From positions 68,142,926 through 68,206,925 of the forward strand of contig CM075942.1 of NCBI GenBank assembly GCA_038030265.1: 64,000 nucleotides of DNA. Reading direction: 5' to 3'. The notes under the pieces were generated by a model, which was not told the DNA's origin, did no database searches, and saw only the letters and a list, made by a program, of their open reading frames with translations. The first letter of the stretch is position 1, and the number at the start of each line of letters is the position of its first letter. Origin of the DNA: Corythucha ciliata. Its lineage: Eukaryota; Arthropoda; Insecta; Hemiptera; Tingidae. Of this stretch, positions 32,116-42,839 are shown piece by piece. The position numbers were made by a program, and so were the translations under genes.

Positions 32116-34235
32116 TCATATAAAAAACAAAAAGTTCAAAAATAAAATAACATTAAATGCACTACAGTAGGAATTCACGCCTCCTGCGGCGTACCGATCG
32201 ATGATGTTCTCAACTGAGTTTATTACGACTCTATGAATATGCAGCAAGGCCAATCCGTTCAGACGTTCTTCGCCCATTCTCGACCTAAGCCAAGTTTTAA
32301 GGCGGCGCAAAGTCGAGAAAGATCGTTCTGCCGTAGCCACACTAATAGGAAGTGTGGCCAGGATTGTTATCAAAGTATAAATTCCTGGGAAAATATCTTC
32401 ATCACAATCGTCGAGCGTGTCCAAGACATTTTCCGGGATCTTGGCTTGTTCTCTTTTCATCCGCTTTTGTACCCACATCTCGTACTCAGCTTTTAGTGCC
32501 ACTGCATTTTTGCCTAGAGCAGCCTCGTAATTCTTTGCGATGGCGCGTATTTTTTTGTCGTTTTCGTCCGAATCGTTTCCGAAATTCATGGTGAAAGGGA
32601 GCACCATCCTCAGGTCAAAAGAATCGAGCACTTCAGCTGGAAACCGATCTTGAAGGTCGTTCACAACTACATCCAGAAGAGGAATAAAAATGGCCCTTCT
32701 GTAGTACTCTTCAGCACTTCCGAATGGGTGATTAGACCTTAGTGTCTGCCCTTTCGTTAATCGAGGGACTTCGATTAACTTCGATTGCGAGTATTACTTC
32801 AGTAATACGACTGAAGTAATCTTCAGCGTTACTTCTGTGTCTTTCCAACACGGCGATAGTGTCTCTCACTGAATTGCAAGCTGCAATGGCATCCAGAGAC
32901 GGCTTTTGCAATGTTAAGCTAAGAGGCCGTGTGGTTGACAATATATCGCTCAAGGCGAACGTCACGATTATGAACTCGCTGTCACACACCGATTTTAAAA
33001 GAGAATAAGCCTTTGAAGATGATTCTGACGGTACCCAGTTACTAATCTCTTCAAGTGCCGCACACAGAAGGCGATGGTTGAGGGAGAATTGTAAGACCCC
33101 GTCGTGTTTTTCTTGCCAGCGGGTCTCGCACAGACCAGAGAAGGCGCCTCGAAGGTGTTTCTTAAAAACAGCGTTGACTTTGTGAACGAAATCAATTCCT
33201 TCATTTTGCTGATAGTGTTTTTGCATGACAAATTCTGGTTTGTAGCCTTCAGTGAGTTATTGAGAATGTGATTGAAGCACGGACACCTTACCGCCATTAT
33301 CGCCATTTCCCTGATTACTTTCACGGCGCCTTTCAACTCAGAGGCCATTACAGAACAGTTATCAGTGCCAATGCCGACACATTTAGATTCTAAGTCCAAG
33401 CCAAATTTTTCACAGACGTCAAACACTATCTGACCAAGCGCTTTACCGGTCAGTCTTTTCTCTTTTCCAACGACCTCATCGGTGTCAATCGATACAGTCC
33501 ACGAAAGTTAAAAAAATTTCTCGAATGGTCTTCTCAAAGACATATCGCAACGAGACGCTCATTTGTTCAATGTGAGCAGCATCTGTTGTTTCATCAAAGA
33601 TAATGGAAAACCATTTTGCGTTGCGAACCCTTTCGCAAATTTTTTCAGAAATTTCGTCCCCACAGCATTTGATGAGGTCATTCTGCGTAGTCTTGCTGAT
33701 GTACGTGGCGTTTGAGCCAGCACTTTTCAGGTGGTTCGCTAATATTGTATCTCCTCCCGCGACTCGGAAGCGAAGAAGGGCCCTGAAATTTCCGTCGTTC
33801 GCAACGATACTGCTAGAGCTGAACTTTAGAGAACCATCGTCCCTGTGGCCCCTTAAAGCAATATTTTGCTGCCCACGAAATATTATGGCCTCGACAATTG
33901 GACGCAGGCGAGCTCGATTTTCCTGTACCTGTGCGAGACGCTGTTGGAAACGTCCAACGCTGGATCTTTTAAAGCTCTTAGAAAATTCTTGCCGGATTCT
34001 ACAGCACCAAGATGATATTTATTTCCTTCATGCACCGTCAGAGCGCCGTCTTTGCCATATAGCTTTGCAAAAACAGTGAGAGGTTTTTTCACCAAAATAT
34101 TAGGTGAAGCAGATGCTCGATCTCCAGCGGACTCTGGGGCGAATATGACGCAATATTTGCAGTAGAAACCTCTGTGGGTGTGAGAAAAGCAAAGCCAATG
34201 GTGCTTTTCTAGGTGCGGCAATCCGGCGAAGCGCC
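32116..34235 (-). pseudogene. hAT transposase (ZMYM1-like), main coding part
   Basis: Read on the minus strand from 34235: RRFAGLPHLEKHHWL, GFYCKYCVIFA (TTF-type zinc finger), FAKLYGKDGALTVHEGNKYH, IIFDETTDAAHIEQMSVSLRYV, GIGTDNCSVMAS and CPCFNHILNNSLK (catalytic-core blocks), ETRWQEKHDGV, and the C-terminal dimerisation block LPISVATAERSFSTLRRLKTWLRSRMGEERLNGLALLHIHR. The order is that of ZMYM1/52-kDa-repressor-like hAT transposases. Coding sense changes frame near 33940, 33490, 33225 and 32740, so the gene is dead. Plus-strand open frames over this interval are shadows. Confidence 0.85.
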
Positions 34236-34978
34236 TTAGGGTAAGAGCAGAACGCGGAGGTCGGAGGCTCGCTTGACGGTGAGGGTCGATGGCGATGCCT
34301 ATCGCGATAGCTATCCACACAAACAAGAACGTTCAATAGTGTGGGAGTGCACAGAACAAAGAGGCAGGAGCGAAGCTAGCGGGCTCGCTGTGGGGTCGAT
34401 GATTTTGTTTTTCAAACTTATTTGATCCTAGGAGGTCGCGGTCGCTAGCTCATCCATGCATCCTCATTCCTGATTGGGCCGTTTGAAAGGCGTTACCCTC
34501 AACTTGTTTTTGCTCACGTTTTCTCCTGAGAGGAGAGACCACTCTACAAAAATGCTTGCGCAAGCAATTTTAAGTACAGTTCAATTCTGGTTTTTAAAAT
34601 AAAAACCTTTTTTCTGTCGTTCCTATAGAAGTGGAAGAAACGGAAGGCTTTCACACGGACGGGGTGAGAAAGGCTGATTCTTAACTTTGAACTAGATGGT
34701 ATAGTAGTAGAGAGACCGGATTATATACGCAAATAAAAAAGATGAATGTATGCATGCAAGTATGCACATTATTCCTCGAAATATGCATCGAAAATTCGAA
34801 ATATGCACTGAAAAGTAAGTAGAAAATATGCATATGGATTTGCAGGCAAACAGATGGCAGGGTAGGGCAACTATATAATTGCCTAGTTGCAGTGAACGCA
34901 TCGTCCATCTTGGGGTAATATTGATAAAATTGTATGCGAATAGAGGTGGAAAAACTGTCGAGAAGCCCAGCGCGCCTC

Positions 34979-35185
34979 GATGGTGTAATGGATACAATGC
35001 TCGCTTCTCAACCCAGCGGGCCTGGGTTCGAATCCAGCCATTGCCCATTACACTATAAGTCTGCGGCGAGCTGTGACCCGGCACACCTGGCTTCGTGTGG
35101 GCGTTCCCGGCGATGTGCGTTCAACAAACCGCGCACCGACCGAAACGCCCACGTAGTACGGGTGTGAAGTGCACAGTTAGATCTG
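34979..35185 (+). mobile_element. tRNA-derived SINE
   Basis: The tRNA-like head has an A box (tggtgtaatggatacaatg) and a B box (gggttcgaatcc), followed by a body with cgagctgtgacc, gcgttcccggcgatgtgcg and ccgaaacgcccacgtagtacg. The same body is found at 19746-19945 and 54308-54540. Nested inside the 34236-36035 insertion. Confidence 0.75.
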
Positions 35186-35562
35186 GGTATGGCGTAGGAG
35201 CCCAAGTGAGGCTTCAAGTGAGGGTTCAAAGCCCGGCGCCCCCGACAAAAAAAAAGAAAAAAAAAGCCCTACCTATAGCCCAAAAAGGCGGTGAATTCAC
35301 TTGGTTTTCAGGTTCTCTAGCCGAGGAGAAAAGTTCTGGGCCGAATCTGCCATCTATAAATTCATGAACACGCCGAAGTGACCGTCCCTACCATTGAGTT
35401 GAGAGAGAGCGAGCTTCACCTTCCTGGGCTTATGGACTTGAGAATATATTTTTTAGAGCTTCTTTCCTTTCTTTTTCTTGCATATTCCCGTATTTTCCAA
35501 GAAAAAAGTGCCGAAATATGCATCATAATAGAAGAAACATTAGGAAAAATCATCTAAATATT

Positions 35563-35805
35563 ATGCAATTACATATGCAGAATATGCATTTGCATAAAAT
35601 CCGGCCTAAACGTCTAATTGCGTTTTCTATTTACATAAAATTCCGCTCTGGAGCCGAGCATTTCCACCCGTCTTCCCCGTTACCACATGATATAATTTAG
35701 AGAAGACGGGTGGAAGTGCTCGCCTTCAGAGCAGAATTTTATGGAAATGGAAAACGCTATAAATATGCAATTACATATGCAGATATGCATTTGCATGTAA
35801 TCCGA
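35563..35805. repeat. Fold-back repeat flanked by direct repeats
   Basis: Arms 35620-35676 and 35701-35757 are near-perfect reverse complements (57 bp, few mismatches) with a 24-nt loop. Outside, atgcaattacatatgcag followed by atatgcatttgcat occurs on the left (35563) and again, same strand, on the right (35765). The direct repeats are much longer than a usual target duplication. Confidence 0.75.
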
Positions 35806-36035
35806 CATTTAAGTAGTACATTACCAGGATGCAGCAAGTCTCATTCTCACACTTACAGCGTTCACGACCTAGTTTAGTGTTTAGAAGAACCCGAAGCTAC
35901 TTAGCGTTAGCGCTAGCGACCGCCGCGTTCTGAGTAGCTCTGGTAAGAGGCCGGATGACTTGCCCTCGATGGTGTAGTATCGCTATCGACCCTCACCCTC
36001 AAGCGAGCCACCGACCTCCGCGTTCTGCTCTTACC

Positions 36036-36544
36036 CACAGGTCTACCATTCTTGACGTGCGTTGAAAATGGAAACTGGTAGTTCTTGTCGGGTACCCATG
36101 GCGCCTCCGTTGAGTCTTCTTGGTGAGCGCGTCAATGTCATTTTTTTTGTCGACGTAATGACCTATATCGAACTTAACCGAAGGGAGATGCTCAGGAATG
36201 TGAGATGATGTAATTTCATCAACAGAGTATGGCGATGAATTGGAAACATCTTTTTCAGCGTCAATGCTTGAAGTTGAGGGAAACGTCGTGGGTAAAGAAA
36301 TGACCACCGGGTCAGGAGTAGCAAGCTGACCTGTTGAAGAGATATGTACAGAGTAAGGGAACCTACAAGGGACAGTGAGAAAGAATCATTACTAGTTCCG
36401 CTGACGCCTGCACCGAAAGAATCCAACACCTCAAGTTTCGGTTTTTTAGCAAAGAAATCCGAGATTAGCCGAGTATTTTTTTCTTTTGCCTTCACCTTGG
36501 AACCTTGGCGGCCGTCACATATATCATTCGATTTTTCCTGTTGC
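36036..36544 (-). pseudogene. hAT transposase, N-terminal exons
   Basis: Minus strand. The first piece reads KNTRLISDFFAKKPKLEV, the typical basic N-terminus of ZMYM1-like transposases; a possible acceptor (ttacag) lies just upstream of 36544. A 41-bp GT-AG intron (36326-36366) restores frame to LATPDPVVISLPTTF, then IPEHLPSVKFDIGHYV and HFQRTSRM, where the nested insertion begins at about 36035. The true start codon is not identified. Confidence 0.65.
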
Positions 36545-37027
36545 CTGTAACGGTACCTAGTTACTTGAAAAGCTAGAAGCACCGGTACAATAACTACGCA
36601 AAAATTTAAAAGTACCTGACCCATAACTGCCCGCATAACTGCGTCACACTAAAATAAAGGGCTCACCATGAATTTCCAGTCGAAATCAAACTAACACAAG
36701 TAACTAATTAATCACCAATACACAAATCTTTGTGCGCTTGCTTCACAGAAAACGGTATGAACACGAGTGGGGGGACGGAGGCCGGTAACAACTCGATAAT
36801 GCTATCACACCGAAGATACTGCGAGTGCTATCACTAAGGCTCTTTACTACTGTTAAGGTTCTCTAGCTATCACAAGAGCAATGGAGATGCCAAGGAAAGC
36901 AGAAGGAGCGGAGGAGCCAGATAGATTATAGCCTCTGAGCGCAACACTACGGTCCAGGACTTCAGGTTATATTACCTTTCCATCAAAAAGCCTGCGAATT
37001 TGATCAAATATTAATTTATCTCTGAAA

Positions 37028-37474
37028 GGCTCTAGCCGGGTAAGGGGGGGGGGCAAAAATGCCTTTTGCGTTTTTTGGGATGAAACTCCTGCTGAAAGTT
37101 ACTTCCCACGAGAATAGTCTATCACCAGAGTTTCAAGCCCTGATCTCATTTTTAAAGGACAGAAATCGCCAATCATTGAAAATATGCTCGCGTCATATAG
37201 ATCAATTTTTCGTTGCCACACTAACAATGCTAGCGGCTTGAAATTCTCGGGAGACTTTTGTTACGTGATCAAGAAAATCATGTAATTTTTTGGTCCAGAT
37301 CCGGTCATTTAAACCGGAGATAAAACCATTTATCTGAAGAAGAAGGCCTAAAAAGTACCAAAAAATCCGCTATAACTCCCACCCCTTTCTAGCTGCCTAC
37401 AACAAAAGGAGTTTGAGGAGTTTCATCCTAAAAAACACAAAAGGCATTTTTGCCCCCCTTACCCGGCTAGAGCC
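37028..37474. mobile_element. MITE-like element with inverted repeats of about 60 bp
   Basis: ggctctagccgggtaaggg...caaaaatgccttttg...atgaaactcct at 37028-37090 is repeated inverted at 37416-37474. Length 447 bp, no coding sequence. It lies inside the hAT element near its right end. No clear target duplication. Confidence 0.7.
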
Positions 37475-37619
37475 TTCAAAGACCAACGTCGAAAACATTT
37501 GTTGTATTGGATCAATCATCGAGATTTTTTTTTATCGGAGCCAAGGGGAGGGCCATGGCCCATGTGGCCCCCCCTGGATCCGCGCCTGAGCCGAGCTCCC
37601 AGACCATTATATTTTGCCT

Positions 37620-39262
37620 CATATGGCCAGCCCCAATGTCGTTGCTGGGGACTTCAATGTGGATTTTGACTCTTGATTCAAACAACAGACAGGAGCTCAA
37701 GGGAATCATTGCCTCATATGGCCTGTCGAGGACGATATTTGGACCCACTAGGACTACACTACACTGGGAAGCGCTCCTGCTTCACATCTCTGACCACAGT
37801 GCTCAAGAATTGTCGATTAGTTCGTCCATTGCCCACCGACACAATCAAAAATTATTCGACGCGTGACTCCGGTTTAACATTCTGATCTTCCGAAGATTAT
37901 ACTTCAATCAACCGCGGGGCTGAGGTTTGCCGCGTATTCGGAAGAGTGTCCAAACCAAATGGCTGCGGAATTTTCCTCAACACCTTCATGTCTGTCGTGG
38001 ATTCTGCGTTCCCCTCTTTCCGCGCTAAGGGGATCGTCATGGTTTACTGACCCCTCAGCTCTAGCGTGTCGCCTTCGGGCGTCTCGAGGTGTTTTGCAAG
38101 CCAGCGTTGTCGAAGCGAAGAAAGCCTACAATGATTCTCTTATTAAAAATGCTTCAAACTTCAGCAAAACCGTGTGGAGGTGGGGGGGGGGGTTCGCCCT
38201 AAAATGACTCTGGTATCAGTGCGAGCTCCTTCAACGCTTTTTTCATAAACGCGGGAGCTAAATGTGTCGGCACGCTGCCTGACTCACCTGTCAGTTTCCG
38301 CAACTTCCTGAGCTCTGAGCACGGCGCTTCTTTCTCTTTGGTCGCGATGTATCGGTGGAGGACGTGCATAAGGCGATTATCGGCGTGAACAATTCACGTG
38401 CCCGAGATTATTATGGTTTGACAGTGGAAATCATCAAAGCCTCAGCTGACCTCATCGCGGAACCTCTCACGACTGTGGTGAACAGGTTATTCACATCAGG
38501 GTCTTTCCCTGACTGCTACAAAGTGCTGGTAGTCACGCCCGTTCCAAAGATGGGCAATAAGGAATATAGCGACTTCCGGCCTATATCTATTAATCCTAAA
38601 TTCATGGATCTATTCTTGGTCCTTTGCTGTTCCTTATTTATTTCAACGATCTTTGCTCCGCGTTTCGTCCCTCCGTTCTTCCGAGCTGTTTCTTTACGCG
38701 GAAGTAAACGACAGTTCTGTGCCGTGGTGACTCGCCGAGGCTGATCTGGGTGGCACTCTGGAGCGGGCTTCATTCTTGGTCCGATCATTGTGTCTGGCGA
38801 ATCGTCTGGCACTAAATTCTAGCAAAAGTCAAGATCTTGCAGTGAGCCTGGCATCGCCGGGCCAGGCTGTAAATTTCCTCGGGCATGTCGCTTCCCTTTC
38901 GGTGCACCTGTCCCCTGGGGTGCGATCTTTGTTAACCGTCGCTTGAGGAGCGTGGTCACTTTGGAAACTCTCCGCATTGTGATCTTCGGTCTGTTCTACT
39001 CCAGAATGTCCAACGCTATCGTCGTCTGGGCCAACTCCGCCTTCGATGATAAGATATTCGAGCTGCAGAAATCTGCATTGCGAGCAATGTGCGGATTAGG
39101 GAACCGCCAGTCGTGCCGCGAATGGGTTCAGGCGCTTATGACAATGTACGGGACATTTATTTGGAGCTAATAAGTAAGTTTCCACTAAACACTGCCACTC
39201 GTGGATACGCTACAAGACATGCCGGTGACTTGGCTTTGAACTCGGTCCGTCTTGCCTCTTCT
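37620..39262 (+). pseudogene. Old non-LTR retrotransposon fragment (endonuclease and RT), interrupted
   Basis: Scattered over three frames: VVAGDFNVDFDS of the endonuclease (37635), SDHSAQE, the RT finger region (EDVHKAIIGVNNSRARDYYGL to FRPISINP, 38355-38610), then a jump straight to GSILGPLLFLIYFNDL (38610-38650), so motif A is deleted. Further on come LCLANRLALNSSKSQ and LQKSALRAMCGLGNRQSCRE. At 39262 it is interrupted by the younger retrotransposon and resumes at 42709. CR1/Jockey-like; dead. Confidence 0.75.
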
Positions 39263-39294
39263 ATGAATGGGGGTGAAGCATACTCGTCCACGTC

Positions 39295-39828
39295 GTGCCC
39301 CTGGACGTCCTCTGTGTACCACCGAGGATGCTGAACGTATGCAACAATCGCCGCACGTCAGCCCAACGTATCGCGATCAAGCCAAGTGATCATCACACTC
39401 TCGATCACCACGTCAGCATGAACCAACTACGCCAAGATTTCAACGGCCTTTCTCAAGGCCAAACCACACCGGACTTGTCTTTTAAAACCCTATTCTGGAA
39501 TGCAGGAGGCCTCACAACCGAAAAATTCGATGAGCAGCAACACAAAATCATAAGCAGAGACATAGACGTCTATGGAATAGTAGAAGCTGGCGCTGCCACC
39601 GACAACATCACCGATTTCCAACTACGTGGATATCAGACGTATGTCCTCCGAAGGAGCAGACAGTGCGCGTCGGGGATCATTGTGGCTGCGAAGACATCTC
39701 TGACCGTGCAGTTCTTCGTCAGGAAGGAAATGCAGGCGCAGGATAAACTGGAGGCGGTTGAACTAAAGGTCTGGAGAGGAAATTTTCACCGCTGGCTGTT
39801 CATTGTGTACAATCCGCAGTTTCACTGA
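39295..39828 (+). pseudogene. I-like element: endonuclease N-terminal part
   Basis: TLFWNAGGLTTEKFDE, DVYGIVEAGA, RSRQCASGIIVAAK and WLFIVYNPQ are the first half of an APE-type endonuclease. The protein then breaks off: the next bases encode the linker before the RT in another frame. The middle and C-terminal endonuclease (including GDFN and SDH) are deleted, so the enzyme cannot nick DNA. Confidence 0.75.
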
Positions 39829-41287
39829 TGCCATAAAGAAAGCTGCTCTACGGGCTATCCCAAGAGGACAGGTCAAGAAATACAAGCCATTTTGGAGCCC
39901 TCGCCTGCAAGAACTAATGCTAGATAGAGACAGGGCTGCAGAAACTTACAAACTATCTAAAAGTCGTGATGATCTCATAAGCCTGAAGCATAAAGTTGCT
40001 CTCTTCAAGAAAGAGATTATTGAGGCAAAACGGACGACTTACAGAAACTTCCTGAAGGCACTCGACTTCCGCAGGGATGGAGTTAAAGCGCACCACTTTA
40101 TTTCCCAAATTAACAATGACAATCTCCCGCAAAAAAATCCCATCAACAAGGGGACAACCCAAGTGACTGATGACCGCAATATTGCCAGCCTTTTCTGCAA
40201 GCACTATGCTGCTGTAAGTAACTTCCGACCGAGGAATAAGTGTGACAAACGTGCCCCAAAGATACACACCTGTCAGAGGGAGGGAGACCATGAAATCCTG
40301 AACACAGACTTCTCTGAGGGTGAACTTGATGCAGCCCTTCGCAACACCGAGAAAGGAAAGAGTGCCGGTCCGGATGAGGTGCTGCCAGAATTCCTTATAA
40401 ACCTGGGAAAGGTTGCCAGAAGGACCATCTTGAGATTCCTTAATCTGGTCTGGCATCAGCAGTTCCCAGATGAATGGAGGAAGGCAGAGATAGTGCCCAT
40501 TCTCAAGAAAGGGAAGCCAGCTGAAAAGCCCTGCAGTTATCGTCCCATTGCTCTTACAAGCATTTTTTCGAAGCTGTTTGAAAGACTGCTGCTTGGTAGG
40601 CTCGAACACTTCCTCGAAAAGAACAGTCTTCTGGCACCTGAGCAGGCGGGTTTTAGGAGGCACCGTGGCACCATGGAACAAGTAGTCCGTCTGACGCAAG
40701 AAATAAAGGATGGCTTCCATCATAAGCAGAGTACTCTTGCTGTCTTCGTCGACTTCAAGACTGCGTTCGATCGGGTGTACAGAAGATTGCTGGTCCAGAA
40801 GCTGCGTGGCCTTGGAGTGGATGGACGCTTGTTCACATCCCTCCGTTCCTTTCTTGCCCAGCGATTCATAAGAGTCAGATACCATGATGAGAGATCGTCT
40901 TTCCACGCCACACGGCATGGAGTTCCACAGGGAGCAGTTCTGAGCCCAATCCTCTTCAGCATCATGATAAATGACATAATCACCACCCTCACTAGGTCTT
41001 GTGGCATAAATACACTTTTATACGCCGACGATCTGGTTATCTGGGCAACATCAAGCAGCATACCAGCCCTAGAGACTGTCATGAACACAGCTCTTGAAAG
41101 GCTGGCGGAATGGGCATCCATGAATGAGATGGAAGTGAACACCCTCAAAACAGAGTTCCAGTTGTTTACCCTCTGGACTAGGCGTCACTCGGTGTCCCTG
41201 GAACTTGAAAATAGGCCACTGAGTCAGACAACCTGTGCAACATATCTTGGGATTAAACTCTACTCAAGACTTTCATGGTCTGCCTAA
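39825..41287 (+). pseudogene. I-like element: reverse transcriptase
   Basis: Frame open from about 39803 (first codon TTG, not a start). RT landmarks: EIVPILKKGKPAEKPCSYRPI, motif A VFVDFKTAFDRV (about 40745), motif B HGVPQGAVLSPILF (about 40917), catalytic YADDLVIW (about 41021). A single in-frame TAA at 41285-41287 separates it from the RNase H part in the same frame, so only one stop interrupts nearly 960 codons. Confidence 0.85.
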
Positions 41288-42679
41288 GTGGACAGTATGG
41301 CTGAAAAGGGCTCAAGGAGGTCGGGACTTCTGAAGCGACTGGCCAGCTCAACTTGGGGTGCTACGCAGGATGTCCTCACTTTAGCGTACAAGAGCTATGT
41401 GCGACCAGCAATGGAATATGGTAACGAGCTGCTGGTGACCTCGTCGGATTCAGCGGTTCGCAAACTCGAGGTTGCCCAAAATAATGCCCTAAGAGTTGTG
41501 ATTGGAACACCTATCGTGGCATTCGAGCTGCAAACTGCTGTAGAGCCCCAGAAGTTCAGGAGGGATGCCGCAGCGCTTGCCCTGTCGGAGAGGCTTCAAA
41601 GGAATGGAGTTGAGTACTGGTCCACATACACGCCAGCAACTGCCCGACTAACAACTCAGGGCACGTTCCTTTCAAAGATACAGGACCTCAGGGAGACTTA
41701 CAACCTGACCCTTGGAAACCCTGAACCATTCCCTTCTCTGGCCGAAGCGATCCCTCGAAGAATGGCCACTGGTTACACCTCACTGCTCACAACAGTCTCC
41801 AAAACAACCACCCCTCCCTGTGAGCTGAGAGCAGCAGCTCTTGAAACACTGGAGATTCGATTTCCGGAACCTGATTGGCTCAGGGTCTACACCGATGGCT
41901 CGGCTGAGGGTGCAACCAGGAATGGCGGCGCTGGTGTCTTCTCTGAGGCTGGGACGATTTCTGCTCCTGTTGGACGCCTTGCTGGAAGTTTTGATGGTGA
42001 GATAAGAGCAGCGGTTCTGGCCCTTGAATTAATAAGGAATTTGGGTCGACCACGAGCAGTCATACTCATTGACTCACAGGCAGCTATCATGGCCCTCAGC
42101 TCAAACTCACCTTCCGACTCCCTCGATGTAGTCAAGGCCCGGAAATACATTGAAGAACTGCTGGGAAGTGGACTCGACATTCCTTTGCAATGGATTCCTT
42201 CCCACTGTGGCATCTTGGGAAATGAACGGGCTGACTCCCTGGCCAAGGAAGGATCTCAGATGGATATGCCTGAATCTTCAATCGGATACCAAACTGCGAA
42301 GAGATGTATCAGGGAGAGCATCGAGGTGAAGGTGAAGGAGGCCCACCAAAGAGCTGCAGAGGGTAGAAGATGGGCCGCTTTGCTCCAACCCACAAATCGT
42401 GTGCCAGCGCAGTTACCAAGAAAAGAGTCTGTGGCGGGCTTCCGCCATACCACTGGCCACGATTACTTGAATGCCCATCTCTGCAAGATACGGGTGAAGG
42501 ACAACCCGGGTTGCTCCCTACGCCATTCGACGACTGAGATGAACACGGACCACCTGTTTGACTGTCCTCAACTCGAGGACATTAGGACACAGTTCCAATC
42601 TGACGACACCAACTGGTCGAAGATCTCAAAGCTATATTGGGTTGCAAGAGGTCGGATGGCGGAACAGCCAATGACCTGA
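41288..42679 (+). pseudogene. I-like element: RT C-terminus and RNase H
   Basis: Same frame as the RT. After KSYVRPAMEYGNELL comes an RNase H domain: VYTDGSAEGATRNGGAG (first Asp, about 41888), DGEIRAAVLALE (Glu, about 42000), LIDSQAAIMAL (Asp, about 42070) and WIPSHCGILGNERADSLA (His/Asp, about 42190-42245); all four acidic positions are present. A Cys/His cluster follows (NTDHLFDCPQ). Ends at TGA 42677-42679, shortly before the poly-A tail. RNase H places it in the I/R1/LOA group; I-like is the best guess. Confidence 0.85.
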
Positions 42680-42708
42680 CTGGCGTAGGGAAAAAAAAAA
42701 AAAAAAAA

Positions 42709-42800
42709 TTGCCTCTTCTGCGCGTATAAATCCGAAGTGCCCAGGCGCACTGGCGGACCTGTGCGTATCGGAGCCCGGGGCGGAAATCTTCCAGAGGCTC
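42709..42800 (+). pseudogene. Continuation of the interrupted old retrotransposon
   Basis: Starting in the duplicated target (LASS), the frame of the older copy continues as ARINPKCPGALADLCVSEPG, which fits its C-terminus. This confirms that the I-like element landed inside it. Confidence 0.55.
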
Positions 42801-42839
42801 CTAAAAGTCTCTAACTATACTTAAAACCTCTATTGGTAA

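Larger units (their letters stand above)
34236..36035. mobile_element. Insertion inside the hAT gene, bounded by inverted repeats
   Basis: gggtaagagcagaacgcgg on the plus strand at 34236 reappears inverted at about 36018-36035, and similarity extends about 55 bp inward. The hAT coding sequence stops at one boundary (TSRM) and resumes at the other (RRFAGLP). The interior holds a SINE and a fold-back repeat but no transposase. No target duplication is evident. Confidence 0.55.
31811..37588 (-). mobile_element. hAT transposon, complete ends, 8-bp target duplication
   Basis: Both ends read CAGGCGCGGATCCAGG inward (16 bp perfect), each followed by a G-rich ggggggccaca stretch. The flanks are agccgagc at 31803-31810 and again at 37589-37596, a perfect 8-bp duplication as hAT transposases produce. 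The interior carries a minus-strand ZMYM1-like hAT transposase in pieces, plus nested insertions. At 5778 bp it is long because of those insertions. Confidence 0.9.
39263..42708 (+). mobile_element. Younger I-like non-LTR retrotransposon with poly-A tail and 11-bp target duplication
   Basis: ttgcctcttct lies just before (39252-39262) and just after (42709-42719) the element, and an 18-A tail (42691-42708) closes it, as expected from target-primed reverse transcription. It carries endonuclease (partial), RT and RNase H. No ORF1 (gag) is seen, so it is 5'-truncated or a deletion derivative. Confidence 0.9.

Noticed and set aside
32233..34079. Plus-strand frames over the hAT gene
   Set aside because: The minus strand carries all hAT transposase motifs; these are shadows.
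39953..40918. Minus-strand frame of 321 codons
   Set aside because: Lies entirely opposite the RT of the I-like element, whose plus-strand motifs are clear; it is a shadow.
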